IMG/VR virus record: IMGVR_UViG_3300046516_000892
Span: 1-21,674 of that record
Strand: one strand, 5' to 3'
Source: a virus
Length of the DNA stretch: 21,674 nt
The position numbers were made by a program, and so were the translations under genes. The notes beneath the pieces were generated by a model. It did no database searches, was not told the DNA's origin, and saw only the letters and a list, made by a program, of their open reading frames with translations. Positions 6,636 through 12,584 of the stretch are shown in pieces. The number at the start of each line of letters is the position of its first letter. The first letter of the stretch is position 1.

Positions 6636-7139
6636 TTAAGCAGCGGCGACATCATCCTCACGTACACTGGCACGTATTGTAGTGCCGAGCATCTCAATTA
6701 AAACAGCAACACGGTCTTTTGGAAGTTGACCATCATAAATACCGGTGACGCCTGCAAGCACACCTTTATTTACTTTAACGCTTTGGCCGACGATAAATTT
6801 CTTCAGGACGTAGAATCCATCTTTGTCACAACCTTCACGAATGCCGTTGATAACCTTGTCCGATAATGTCGCTGGTTTGCTGGCCGTGTCCATGATGAGC
6901 CTGCTCAATCCAAGAAGGGAGAGCAGATCGTACCACTGTTGGGAAATTCTGATGAGAACATAACGCGGGAAAAGTGGTTCGTGCCGGTAGGAAAAGTTTT
7001 GATGCTGAACGCGGCGGCGTTTGTATCTGATTTTAGGGCACCATGCCTCATAACCAAGAACCGAAGCATGCCACACCACACGATCTTCCTCGCGTGGATG
7101 CGTGTGAGCGACGGCCCAGCCATCGAGCGCGAGTGTCAT
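6636..7139 (-). CDS. NusG/RfaH-like transcription elongation factor
   Basis: This 167-aa protein has a NusG N-terminal domain (about residues 6-85): GWAVAHTHPREEDRVVW, then GYEAWCPKIRYKRRR and the PLFPRYVLIRI motif that contacts RNA polymerase. A KOW-type C-terminal domain follows (about 115-160): FIVGQSVKVNKGVLAGVTG. Family members bind polymerase and the transcription bubble and alter pausing or termination. RfaH-type paralogues act only at operons carrying a recruiting element. The start at 7139 was chosen because GGAG lies five bases upstream; the longer frame lacks a ribosome site. It is the first gene of the minus-strand arm and lies beside the control region at about 7310-7400, suitable for switching phage transcription. 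Confidence 0.88.
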   Translation of the reverse strand: MTLALDGWAVAHTHPREEDRVVWHASVLGYEAWCPKIRYKRRRVQHQNFSYRHEPLFPRYVLIRISQQWYDLLSLLGLSRLIMDTASKPATLSDKVINGIREGCDKDGFYVLKKFIVGQSVKVNKGVLAGVTGIYDGQLPKDRVAVLIEMLGTTIRASVREDDVAAA

Positions 7140-7310
7140 CGATTCTCCAAGTACTGGTGTTCGCGCGATTCGGCAGGCCCAACGTATTGTGTTTTCTGCA
7201 CCAGTTTTTGATCTCAATCAATGGTGCGTCCGGCATATGACATTGGAACCACGGGATACCGCATTCTCACCCGTACAGCCCGCACAGGCCAACGTATGAG
7301 ATGAAAAACG

Positions 7311-7400
7311 CTCCATTTTTGCTATAACTCATTGTAATCATTGACAAATGTATGTTTTGCAACCTCTTGATATGTGTACAGAACTCTATATCTATGTAGT
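7311..7400. promoter_or_regulatory. AT-rich divergent control region with promoter-like boxes
   Basis: This is the most AT-rich stretch between the two arms. On the plus strand TGCTATAAC at 7321-7328 fits an extended -10 element, and TTGACA occurs at 7341-7346 without a good partner. On the minus strand TTGTCA (7347-7342) faces TATAGC (7326-7321) at 15-base spacing. It would serve the NusG arm leftward and the structured leader and right arm rightward. The exact boxes are uncertain. Bases 7140-7310 hold only the NusG leader. Confidence 0.4.
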
Positions 7401-7980
7401 GGGACTCCCCCATGGAGACACCCCGGCTCGCGACCGCACCTACAACGCGCGATAACCACCGGGACAGCCGGTGGCCCGTCTGGCGGGGAAGCGTCTAAGT
7501 AGCCTTTGGCGAAAATCGGGCGCGAGAGTTTCCGAGTTGGAAACCGGTACTAGGCCAGAGGGAAGTAGAAACGAAGGCCCATCTGAGCGGCGCTACGTTT
7601 TGATCGACGGTCCAAGCACTAGCGGCTGAAGACCACAGATCAAAAAGACGCCGAGGGGATGCAGGAAATGCTGGCAGTGTTTGACGCCAATCCGAATGCC
7701 CATTCACACAATTTGTGGATCGATAGCGAGGCCGGTGGTTGAGCGTGTGTGACACTCCACGAATTTACAAAACACTTTGCGGTGCGCTCCATCGCGCGCC
7801 GTGACGTGTTTCGTAGTGATCCAACATCTCCTCTTCCGATTCAACGCCATCATCAAAGCCAACTCCGCAATACGCGGTAGCGCGAAACAGTGAGTCGTGA
7901 GGATCGGGGTTGTTCGGATCACCACGAAGCACGTTGTGATGTTTGCGTTACCGGGTTCGCAAATTTCATTCCTTCCTACA
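7401..7980 (+). ncRNA. Candidate large structured non-coding RNA
   Basis: No credible protein frame exists here, yet perfect complementary arms follow one another. They are CCCCG/CGGGG (7421-7425 with 7484-7488) enclosing CCACCGG-GACAG-CCGGTGG (7456-7474); GTTTCC/GGAAAC (7528-7544); TTTTGATC/GATCAAAA with inner GGTC/GACC across a 3x3 internal loop (7598-7645); AAACAC/GTGTTT enclosing a 9-bp stem GCGGTGCGC/GCGCGCCGT with two G-U pairs (7770-7811); GTGATCC/GGATCAC closing 7816-7922; and TTTGCG/CGCAAA (7942-7963). The order from a promoter-like region rightward suggests a transcribed plus-strand RNA. No known class was recognised, the strand is inferred, and ends are approximate. Confidence 0.45.
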
Positions 7981-8005
7981 TCAACCCGACTTTTGGTGAC
8001 TCACT

Positions 8006-8125
8006 ATGGCTACCAAGATCGTGAAGACACTCTTCACAAAGATCGCCGCCGAGATCGGCCTCGATCTTCTCATCCACGGTGCTGAGCATGCCCATCATTT
8101 TGTTGGCGTGTTCTTCACCATCTGA
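8006..8125 (+). CDS. 39-aa amphipathic peptide
   Basis: The frame reads MATKIVKTLFTKIAAEIG, LDLLIHGAEHAHHF and VGVFFTI. It has a basic amphipathic N-terminal helix, a His-rich middle and a hydrophobic end. GGTGA, six bases before the ATG, can pair with the 3' end of 16S rRNA. It is the first plausible plus-strand gene after the structured leader and is followed directly by a strong hairpin. Function unknown. Membrane association is possible from the composition. Confidence 0.5.
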   Translation: MATKIVKTLFTKIAAEIGLDLLIHGAEHAHHFVGVFFTI

Positions 8126-8126
8126 G

Positions 8127-8164
8127 CTTTAAGCGCGGCCCTGAGTTGGGGCCGCGTCGTAAAG
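8127..8164 (+). promoter_or_regulatory. Intergenic hairpin after the 39-aa gene
   Basis: CGCGGCCC (8134-8141) pairs with GGGCCGCG (8149-8156), and an outer CTTTA/TAAAG stem (8127-8131 with 8160-8164) extends it. No U-tract follows, so it is not a classical terminator. It has the same two-layer design as hairpins preceding other right-arm genes, but no GATGGAGAGAG follows closely. Confidence 0.6.
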
Positions 8165-8226
8165 TTCACATGAATAAAGAGACGAACGCTCTGAACAAGA
8201 AAATGCGGTTCGTCGCAGTCGGGTGA

Positions 8227-8446
8227 AAACCCTGATATCCGGCTTGGCTTCGGAGCACGGCAGCGTGTCTGCCGTGTCGCGAAGCTGTGCGGCGTAAGAG
8301 TCCAGTATCCCAGTCCCGTGAAGCGCGAATATCGGGATCGCATCGGCCCAGCCGAGTCATCCTGACGGGGGAAAGTTTACTGGAACGTAGTGTGGCAGCC
8401 TTGCCAAGCGAACGACCACTGTTGCGCACAGTTGGCCAACTCAAAC
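8227..8446 (+). other. Second structured leader stretch, no credible gene
   Basis: GCTTCG/CGAAGC (8247-8252 with 8280-8285) encloses ACGGCAG-CGTGT-CTGCCGT (8257-8275). TCCAGTA (8301-8307) pairs with TACTGGA (8378-8384) and closes a domain containing TCGGC/GCCGA (8343-8355). The stretch leads into the first ribosome-site motif at 8447. It could be a continuation of the upstream candidate RNA or a separate 5' leader. An 18-codon frame at 8170-8226 precedes it without a good ribosome site. Confidence 0.4.
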
Positions 8447-8456
8447 GATGGAGAGA
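8447..8456 (+). promoter_or_regulatory. GATGGAGAGA ribosome-site motif for the 57-aa gene
   Basis: GATGGAGAGA precedes the ATG at 8461 by four bases. Its GGAG is the Shine-Dalgarno core. This is the first plus-strand copy of the repeated element, and it decides the start: a longer frame beginning at 8287 runs through the structured leader. Confidence 0.8.
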
Positions 8457-8460
8457 AATT

Positions 8461-8634
8461 ATGACGACCTTTACGAAAGTCTGGGCACTGAAATCTGACA
8501 CGATGCACGAAACTGGCAACGTGGTTGAGGTCAGCCTCAAGTCCGGTAGCAAGAAAGAAGTTGTTATCGGCGCTTTCCTTGGCAAGCAGGGTGACAAATT
8601 CCTGTTCGCCACTGAGAAGAAAGAGACGAACTGA
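8461..8634 (+). CDS. 57-aa hypothetical protein
   Basis: The protein reads MTTFTKVWALKSDTMHE, then beta-type segments (GNVVEVSLKSGS, KEVVIGAFLG, DKFLFATEKK). Alternating strands and basic charge suggest a small beta-barrel or SH3-like fold, which is inference. No family was recognised. The start is fixed by the motif at 8447. The stop TGA sits in the left arm of the following hairpin. Confidence 0.7.
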   Translation: MTTFTKVWALKSDTMHETGNVVEVSLKSGSKKEVVIGAFLGKQGDKFLFATEKKETN

Positions 8635-8690
8635 CTTGCGGCATGCAGCCTACGGGCTGCATTGCGGAAGTCACTGAATGATGGAGAGAG
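8632..8690 (+). promoter_or_regulatory. Intergenic cassette: hairpin plus GATGGAGAGAG
   Basis: TGACTT (8632-8637), which contains the stop codon of the upstream gene, pairs with AAGTCA (8668-8673). An inner GCAGCC-TACG-GGCTGC hairpin lies between. GATGGAGAGAG (8680-8690) follows, four bases before the ATG at 8694. Because the stop codon is in the stem, a terminating ribosome would open the outer helix. Confidence 0.75.
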
Positions 8691-8693
8691 AAA

Positions 8694-8936
8694 ATGCTTA
8701 CCCGTGTTCACGGCAAGCTTCGGTTCTTTAATCGCATCCAAACGGTCAAAAGGAATCGACCCGGTCACTACTCAGTCACTGCGCCGCATGGCGAGTGGAA
8801 AATCTTCGGCGGCAAACATGCTGGCGGAAGATCAAATGAGTGGTTCTTGGAGGGCAGTTTCGTTACCGACACTGGCGAGAAGGCAATGTATTGCATCTCA
8901 CTGATGCAGACCCTTCGGGTTATCGACGGGATGTAA
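8694..8936 (+). CDS. 80-aa hypothetical protein
   Basis: This 80-aa basic protein (MLTRVHGKLRFFNRIQTVK, then HYSVTAPHGEWKIFGGKHAGG and a C-terminal ISLMQTLRVIDGM) has aromatic-rich strands and no cysteine cluster or membrane helix. No family was recognised. It starts four bases after a repeated GATGGAGAGAG. A parallel frame beginning at 8662 gives a lower-quality product and ignores the motif. Confidence 0.65.
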   Translation: MLTRVHGKLRFFNRIQTVKRNRPGHYSVTAPHGEWKIFGGKHAGGRSNEWFLEGSFVTDTGEKAMYCISLMQTLRVIDGM

Positions 8937-8950
8937 TGACAACACCGCAG

Positions 8951-9030
8951 CGCATTGGGCTGGCTCGAAAAGAGCGCAGCCCCTTGCAGTGTGGTTAATC
9001 GCTACACTTTTTCTCAAACGATGGAGAGAG
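8951..9030 (+). promoter_or_regulatory. Intergenic cassette: GGGCTG hairpin plus GATGGAGAGAG
   Basis: GGGCTG (8957-8962) pairs with CAGCCC (8977-8982), and GCTC/GAGC with a GAAAA loop forms the top. The wording GCATTGGGCTGG..CAGCCCCTTGC recurs in the cassette at 12407. GATGGAGAGAG (9020-9030) lies three bases before the ATG at 9034. Confidence 0.75.
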
Positions 9031-9033
9031 AAG

Positions 9034-10623
9034 ATGACTGATAAAGTCAGAACTAGAAGTGAAGTTGTTGCTGCTGAAGTCGTTGCGAAGCTACGTGCCC
9101 GCACCCCGGTCATGTGGATCGTGACCAAAGAGGAAGCCCGCGTCGAGCGGTACCTCTTTGAAGCGGCTGCGGCTGCCGGTTTCGTCCCTCGTTTCTGGGA
9201 CGTTGCAGCAGGCGTGACCGACATCAACGGCAAGAAAGACAGTCTCGGCGGGGCAGACCCCGTCGAAACTATCGACGCCATCCTTGCTCGCCACTTAGAG
9301 GCGAACAATGGAACGCAAGAGCGTGGCGTGTGGATTATGCGCGACCTGCCAATTTGGCTTGCCGGTCAACCCGGTGCAGCCACGTTGCGCAAGCTTCGCA
9401 ATTTCGCACGGGCATTTCCTGCGGCGCGCGAAAGCGCACAGGCAATCATCATCGTTTCACCAAACGGCGATGTGCCTGCCGAACTGGCGGATCATACAAC
9501 GGTCATCGAATGGCCAATGCCTGATCGTGAAGAGATTGCCTCGATCATCGATGTGCTGATCGAGCAATACAATCTCAAAGACCTGCTGAAGAATGGCAAT
9601 CGTGAGAAAGCCATTGATGCAGCGGTCGGTTTGAGCGGCGAGGAAGCGCAAGCTTGCTATTCCCGTTCGCTCGTTCAAACGCGCACCATTGATCCTGCGA
9701 TGGTCGCGAAAGAAAAGAAGCGCGTCATTGCACGGGAGCGCGTTCTGGAATGGTACGACCCAATTCCGGAAGGTCTGGATGCGGTCGGCGGTCTTGACAA
9801 TCTCAAGACTTGGCTGAAATCGCGGGCTGCGGCTTACACCGCTGAGGCCCGTGCTTACGGTTTGCCCCGTCCGAAAGGCACCATGCTGGTTGGTATCTCT
9901 GGTTGCGGCAAATCGCTGACAGCCAAGGCTATCGCCACGGCATGGCAATGCCCGCTCCTGCGGGTTGATCTTGGCGCTTTGAAGAGCAAGTTTGTTGGCG
10001 AAAGCGAACAGAATCTCCGCAAGGTGTTCAAGGTGATCGAAGCGCTCGGCTTCTGTGTCGTGTGGTTCGATGAAGTTGAGAAGGCGCTCCAAGGTGCTAC
10101 GTCCGGATCGGCTGACGGCGGCGTGTCGTCTGACGCAATGGGCGCGGTGCTCACTTGGATGCAGGAGCGCACAAGTGATGCGTTCGTCATGATGACGGCG
10201 AACGATGTATCGGCCTTGCCGCCTGAGTTCTTGCGGAAGGGTCGGTTCGATGAACTGTGGTGGATCGATCTGCCGAATGCCACCGAACGTGTCGCGGTAC
10301 TCAATGCCGCGTTGCGGGCGAATGGCCGAAGCAAGATAGCAGTCGATGCAGCGAAAGTTGCAAAGGCTTGCGAAGGCTTCACCGGTTCTGAGATCGCGGC
10401 GATTGTCCCGGATGCACTGTTTGCGGCATTCAGCGACGGTAAACGCGAGATCACGACAGACGATCTTGTCGAGGCGGCAAATACTGTTACGCCGCTGAGC
10501 AAGACGGCTGACAAAAAGATCGCGGCCATGCGTGAGGCTGCGAAGGGCCGCTTCCGGCCCGCAACCAAGGCCGAGGATGCAGGCAAGACTGGTCCTGCTC
10601 TCCGCGTCCTTGATATCGGCTAA
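9034..10623 (+). CDS. AAA+ ATPase, Ycf46-like
   Basis: This 529-aa protein has an N-terminal region (about residues 1-240) with a degenerate NTPase look (TPVMWIVTKEEARVERYL, SAQAIIIVSP), then a full AAA+ module. The latter shows GGLDNLKTWLKSR (252-264), Walker A GISGCGKS (287-294), VGESEQNLRKVF (321-332), Walker B VVWFDEVEK (342-350), sensor-1 TAND (388-391) and the second-region-of-homology motif LLRKGRFDE-like FLRKGRFDE (399-407). The GGLD..K.WL, PKG, G..GCGKSL and DGG..S series is characteristic of the Ycf46 group of cyanobacteria and plastids, whose biochemical role is poorly known. Start at 9034 follows the motif; a longer frame from 8989 would include it. The substrate is unknown. Confidence 0.88.
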   Translation: MTDKVRTRSEVVAAEVVAKLRARTPVMWIVTKEEARVERYLFEAAAAAGFVPRFWDVAAGVTDINGKKDSLGGADPVETIDAILARHLEANNGTQERGVWIMRDLPIWLAGQPGAATLRKLRNFARAFPAARESAQAIIIVSPNGDVPAELADHTTVIEWPMPDREEIASIIDVLIEQYNLKDLLKNGNREKAIDAAVGLSGEEAQACYSRSLVQTRTIDPAMVAKEKKRVIARERVLEWYDPIPEGLDAVGGLDNLKTWLKSRAAAYTAEARAYGLPRPKGTMLVGISGCGKSLTAKAIATAWQCPLLRVDLGALKSKFVGESEQNLRKVFKVIEALGFCVVWFDEVEKALQGATSGSADGGVSSDAMGAVLTWMQERTSDAFVMMTANDVSALPPEFLRKGRFDELWWIDLPNATERVAVLNAALRANGRSKIAVDAAKVAKACEGFTGSEIAAIVPDALFAAFSDGKREITTDDLVEAANTVTPLSKTADKKIAAMREAAKGRFRPATKAEDAGKTGPALRVLDIG

Positions 10624-10624
10624 C

Positions 10625-10715
10625 ACGGTAGCGCATTGCAGCCTCGAAAGAGGCTGCCTTGCAGTGCCGTAAAGCACTCCGGGTTAGTGTCCCGGTTCTC
10701 ATAATGATGGAGAGA
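10625..10715 (+). promoter_or_regulatory. Intergenic cassette: two hairpins plus GATGGAGAGA
   Basis: ACGG/CCGT (10625-10628 with 10667-10670) encloses an 8-bp stem GCAGCCTC-GAAA-GAGGCTGC (10638-10657) capped by a GNRA tetraloop. A second hairpin CCGGG/CCCGG spans 10679-10695. GATGGAGAGA (10706-10715) then precedes the ATG at 10720. Confidence 0.75.
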
Positions 10716-10719
10716 AAAT

Positions 10720-11436
10720 ATGATGAGACATTCAACACTACGCCCCGGACTTCTGGTTAGCTTAAAAACCTCAGTCATGGGCAACGTCTCGTATCAGAGA
10801 CGCGACATTATCAGCGAGGCTTCGCATTCCAAATGGGAAACTGACCGCATCATCGCGGACCCAGCCGAACATGAGGCTGCGTCCAAAGCCCGTAACGCTG
10901 CGCGCAGCCTGATTGCCAAGGTTTGCACGGCTTCTGCTTTCGGGCTGCTTTGCCCTGAAGCTGACTCGGACAAACTTGAAGCGGCGATCAAGGATGCGCG
11001 CAAGATCACCGAGGAGTTCAACTCCAAGGCGGCGCTGTCCCGCGTTCATGTCTACGTCATCACCGGCAAGGTTGCCTCTGACGATGTGGAAGCTGTGAAG
11101 GCGATCAACAGTGAAGTCCGCGAACTTCTGGCCGATATGGAAACCGGCCTGAAGAACATGGACCCCAAAGTGATCCGACAGGCTGCGAGCAAGGCCAAGG
11201 AAGTCGGCGGCATGCTGACGGCTGAGGCTGCTGCCCGCGTCCAGATCGCTATCGATGCAGCCCGTGCATCTGCCACCGCAATGGTTAAGGCAGGCGAGCA
11301 AGCTGCGGCTGAGGTCGATCTGTCCACGATCAGACGGATCAAGGAAATGAGAACTTCATTCCTCGATTTGGATGAAGAGAACGAAATCGCACGACCTGTT
11401 GAAAAGGCCCGTGCGGTGGACTTCGCCAAGGGCTGA
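10720..11436 (+). CDS. 238-aa helical protein paired with the AAA+ ATPase
   Basis: The protein begins MMRHSTLRPGLLVSLKTSV and contains long Ala/Glu/Lys-rich helices (for example KLEAAIKDARKITEEFNSK and AASKAKEVGGMLTAEAAA), a central hydrophobic patch KVCTASAFGLLCPEA, and a C-terminal basic-acidic tail. Coiled-coil or helical-bundle structure is likely. No family was recognised. It directly follows the AAA+ gene in the same cassette series, so the two may work together as ATPase and partner (inference from order). Two adjacent ATGs exist; the first has the usual motif spacing. Confidence 0.72.
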   Translation: MMRHSTLRPGLLVSLKTSVMGNVSYQRRDIISEASHSKWETDRIIADPAEHEAASKARNAARSLIAKVCTASAFGLLCPEADSDKLEAAIKDARKITEEFNSKAALSRVHVYVITGKVASDDVEAVKAINSEVRELLADMETGLKNMDPKVIRQAASKAKEVGGMLTAEAAARVQIAIDAARASATAMVKAGEQAAAEVDLSTIRRIKEMRTSFLDLDEENEIARPVEKARAVDFAKG

Positions 11437-11443
11437 TCGCCAC

Positions 11444-11500
11444 AAGCACTTAAGGGCGGCGCATGTAGCGCCGCCTCATAAGTGTTTAACTGATGGAGAG
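11444..11500 (+). promoter_or_regulatory. Intergenic cassette: two-layer hairpin plus GATGGAGAG
   Basis: AAGCACTTA (11444-11452) pairs with TAAGTGTTT (11479-11487), and GGCGGCGC pairs with GCGCCGCC (11455-11462 with 11468-11475) around an ATGTA loop. GATGGAGAG followed by TAAAAA lies at 11492-11500, ahead of the ATG at 11507. This copy lacks the final AG of the consensus. Confidence 0.75.
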
Positions 11501-11506
11501 TAAAAA

Positions 11507-11848
11507 ATGCCATGCGATACCAGACTACGACAAGGCCAGAGCATATCTGAGCGCAAAGTCGAAGTTAAAAAAGCAGTCAGCGTGTTGGACAAGTTGATTG
11601 CTGCCGGTCAAGTGCGCGTGAAGGTAGGCCCGCAAGGTGCCGTCGCCTTCAGTGCTTGGGCCGACAACGAACGCGCTGGCGTCACCGACGCTTGTGCGTT
11701 CAGACGATTGATGATTACCGGTAGTGCTTTGACGAAGGCAAAGATTGCCCAAGCCGAAACGATGGCCGGTAGATCAATCAACAAGCAAGTTGTTGGTTCT
11801 GGTGTCCACTCGCACGACAACGGTGCGACGTGGCACGGGAAAGGTTGA
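11507..11848 (+). CDS. 113-aa conserved phage-type hypothetical protein
   Basis: The protein begins MPCDTRLRQGQSISERK and has a central GPQGAVAFSAWADNERAGV, then TDACAFRRLMITGSALTKA and a C-terminal GVHSHDNGATWHGKG. The MPCDTRL start and the DAC.FRR..I.GS core resemble a widespread phage protein of unknown function, recognised only from general memory and unverified. No catalytic motif can be assigned. The last seven codons overlap the longest possible HNH frame. It is preceded by a full hairpin-motif cassette. Confidence 0.7.
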   Translation: MPCDTRLRQGQSISERKVEVKKAVSVLDKLIAAGQVRVKVGPQGAVAFSAWADNERAGVTDACAFRRLMITGSALTKAKIAQAETMAGRSINKQVVGSGVHSHDNGATWHGKG

Positions 11849-11850
11849 TC

Positions 11851-12264
11851 GTGATCAAACGACCAGATGTTGTTACTCGTAACTTTTTACATGGTCACAG
11901 TACACGCGACCACGAAACCACTGAGCATAAAATATGGCGTGGGATGATCGAGCGATGTGAAAACCCACGCCATGTCGGCTTCAAATACTACGGTGGACGC
12001 GGAATCAAAGTGTGCAAGCGGTGGCGCGACTCTTTCGCGGCATTTCTTGCAGACATGGGTCCGCGCCCACCGGGAAAGACTCTTGATCGCATCGACCCTA
12101 ACGGCAACTACACGCCGAAGAATTGTCGATGGACTACACCGTCGAAACAACGCCTCAACCAGCGCCCGCATGACGATCACGCACGGGTGCAAAAGTCATG
12201 GGACGGAGGTAACCGAGAAAAACAAAGACGGCGTCCCCGTGACAAGAACGGAAGATTCAAATGA
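11851..12264 (+). CDS. HNH/AP2-like homing-type protein
   Basis: From the GTG at 11851 this is 137 aa. It contains TEHKIWRGMIERCENP, then FKYYGGRGIKVCKRWRDSF, LADMGPRPPGKTLDRIDPNG and NYTPKNCRWTTPSKQRLN. That series (W..M..RC, YYGGRGI.VC.RW, DMG.RP....DR.D..G.Y...NCRW) is typical of phage HNH-type or AP2-associated proteins thought to be homing nucleases or DNA-binding regulators. The C-terminus is strongly basic. It lacks the hairpin-motif cassette of its neighbours and instead has AAAGG six bases before the GTG, close behind the previous stop, which suits later insertion of a mobile gene (inference). GTG at 11830 is an alternative start. Confidence 0.8.
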   Translation: MIKRPDVVTRNFLHGHSTRDHETTEHKIWRGMIERCENPRHVGFKYYGGRGIKVCKRWRDSFAAFLADMGPRPPGKTLDRIDPNGNYTPKNCRWTTPSKQRLNQRPHDDHARVQKSWDGGNREKQRRRPRDKNGRFK

Positions 12265-12273
12265 TGGAGAGAG
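12263..12273 (+). promoter_or_regulatory. GATGGAGAGAG motif overlapping the HNH stop
   Basis: The motif starts inside the TGA of the HNH gene and precedes the ATG at 12276 by two bases. No hairpin is present at this junction. Confidence 0.75.
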
Positions 12274-12275
12274 TC

Positions 12276-12398
12276 ATGAGAAAACTTTTACTCGCTATCC
12301 TGATCGCGTTGTTCGCAATGACCAGCGCGGCTGGTGCCCATGGCGACGGTGGCAAACATTGCCACACCCACGGCACCTACACGATGCACTGCCACTAA
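12276..12398 (+). CDS. 40-aa secreted His/Cys-rich miniprotein
   Basis: The first 20 residues, beginning MRKLLLAILIALF, form a Sec signal peptide with a probable cleavage near SAAGA. The mature peptide of about 20 residues, HGDGGKHCHTHGTYTMHCH, has six histidines and two cysteines arranged HCH-x-H and HCH, an evident metal-binding pattern. Short exported proteins with G..HCH endings exist in bacteria. Whether it binds copper, zinc or another metal cannot be told here. The start follows a repeated GATGGAGAGAG by two bases. Confidence 0.72.
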   Translation: MRKLLLAILIALFAMTSAAGAHGDGGKHCHTHGTYTMHCH

Positions 12399-12406
12399 CA
12401 CCTGAT

Positions 12407-12475
12407 CGCATCGTACAGCATTGGGCTGGGCCGAAAGGCAGCAGCCCCTTGCCGTGCGTTCAAACGATGGAGAGA
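12407..12475 (+). promoter_or_regulatory. Intergenic cassette: GGGCTG hairpin plus GATGGAGAGA
   Basis: CGCA/TGCG (12407-12410 with 12455-12458) encloses GGGCTG/CAGCCC (12423-12428 with 12442-12447) topped by GCC-GAAA-GGC, a GNRA loop. Its wording closely follows the cassette at 8951. GATGGAGAGA (12466-12475) precedes the ATG at 12480. Confidence 0.75.
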
Positions 12476-12479
12476 CCAA

Positions 12480-12584
12480 ATGACAAAACGCATATACCCG
12501 GACAGCTACGACTTGCACAGCCACGCAAGCAAGCTGGTCAATACGCTTGAAGCTTTTGTCCTCCGACTGTGGAGGAAACAATGA
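12480..12584 (+). CDS. 34-aa hypothetical peptide
   Basis: The peptide MTKRIYPDSYDLHSHASK continues LVNTLEAFVLRLWRKQ. Its ATG follows the repeated motif by four bases, and its TGA overlaps the next ATG as ATGA. The C-terminal part is an amphipathic helix. It could be a functional peptide or a leader that couples translation to the ParB-like gene. Function unknown. Confidence 0.55.
   Translation: MTKRIYPDSYDLHSHASKLVNTLEAFVLRLWRKQ

Noticed and set aside
7411-7420. CATGGAGACA in the leader as another copy of the initiation motif
   Set aside because: It matches only ATGGAGA, has no start codon at the proper distance, and lies inside the structured region.
7495-7925. Two minus-strand frames of 73-86 codons in the structured region
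   Set aside because: Poor composition, no ribosome sites, and they cross strong stems; the RNA interpretation explains the region better.
8170-8226. An 18-codon plus-strand frame between the two structured stretches
   Set aside because: It could be a leader peptide, but there is no good ribosome site and no motif, so it is mentioned only as part of the leader.
9457-10677. A 406-codon minus-strand frame opposite the AAA+ ATPase
   Set aside because: The plus strand carries all AAA+ motifs in order; the antisense translation is Arg/Cys/Leu-rich, typical of a shadow frame in high-GC DNA.
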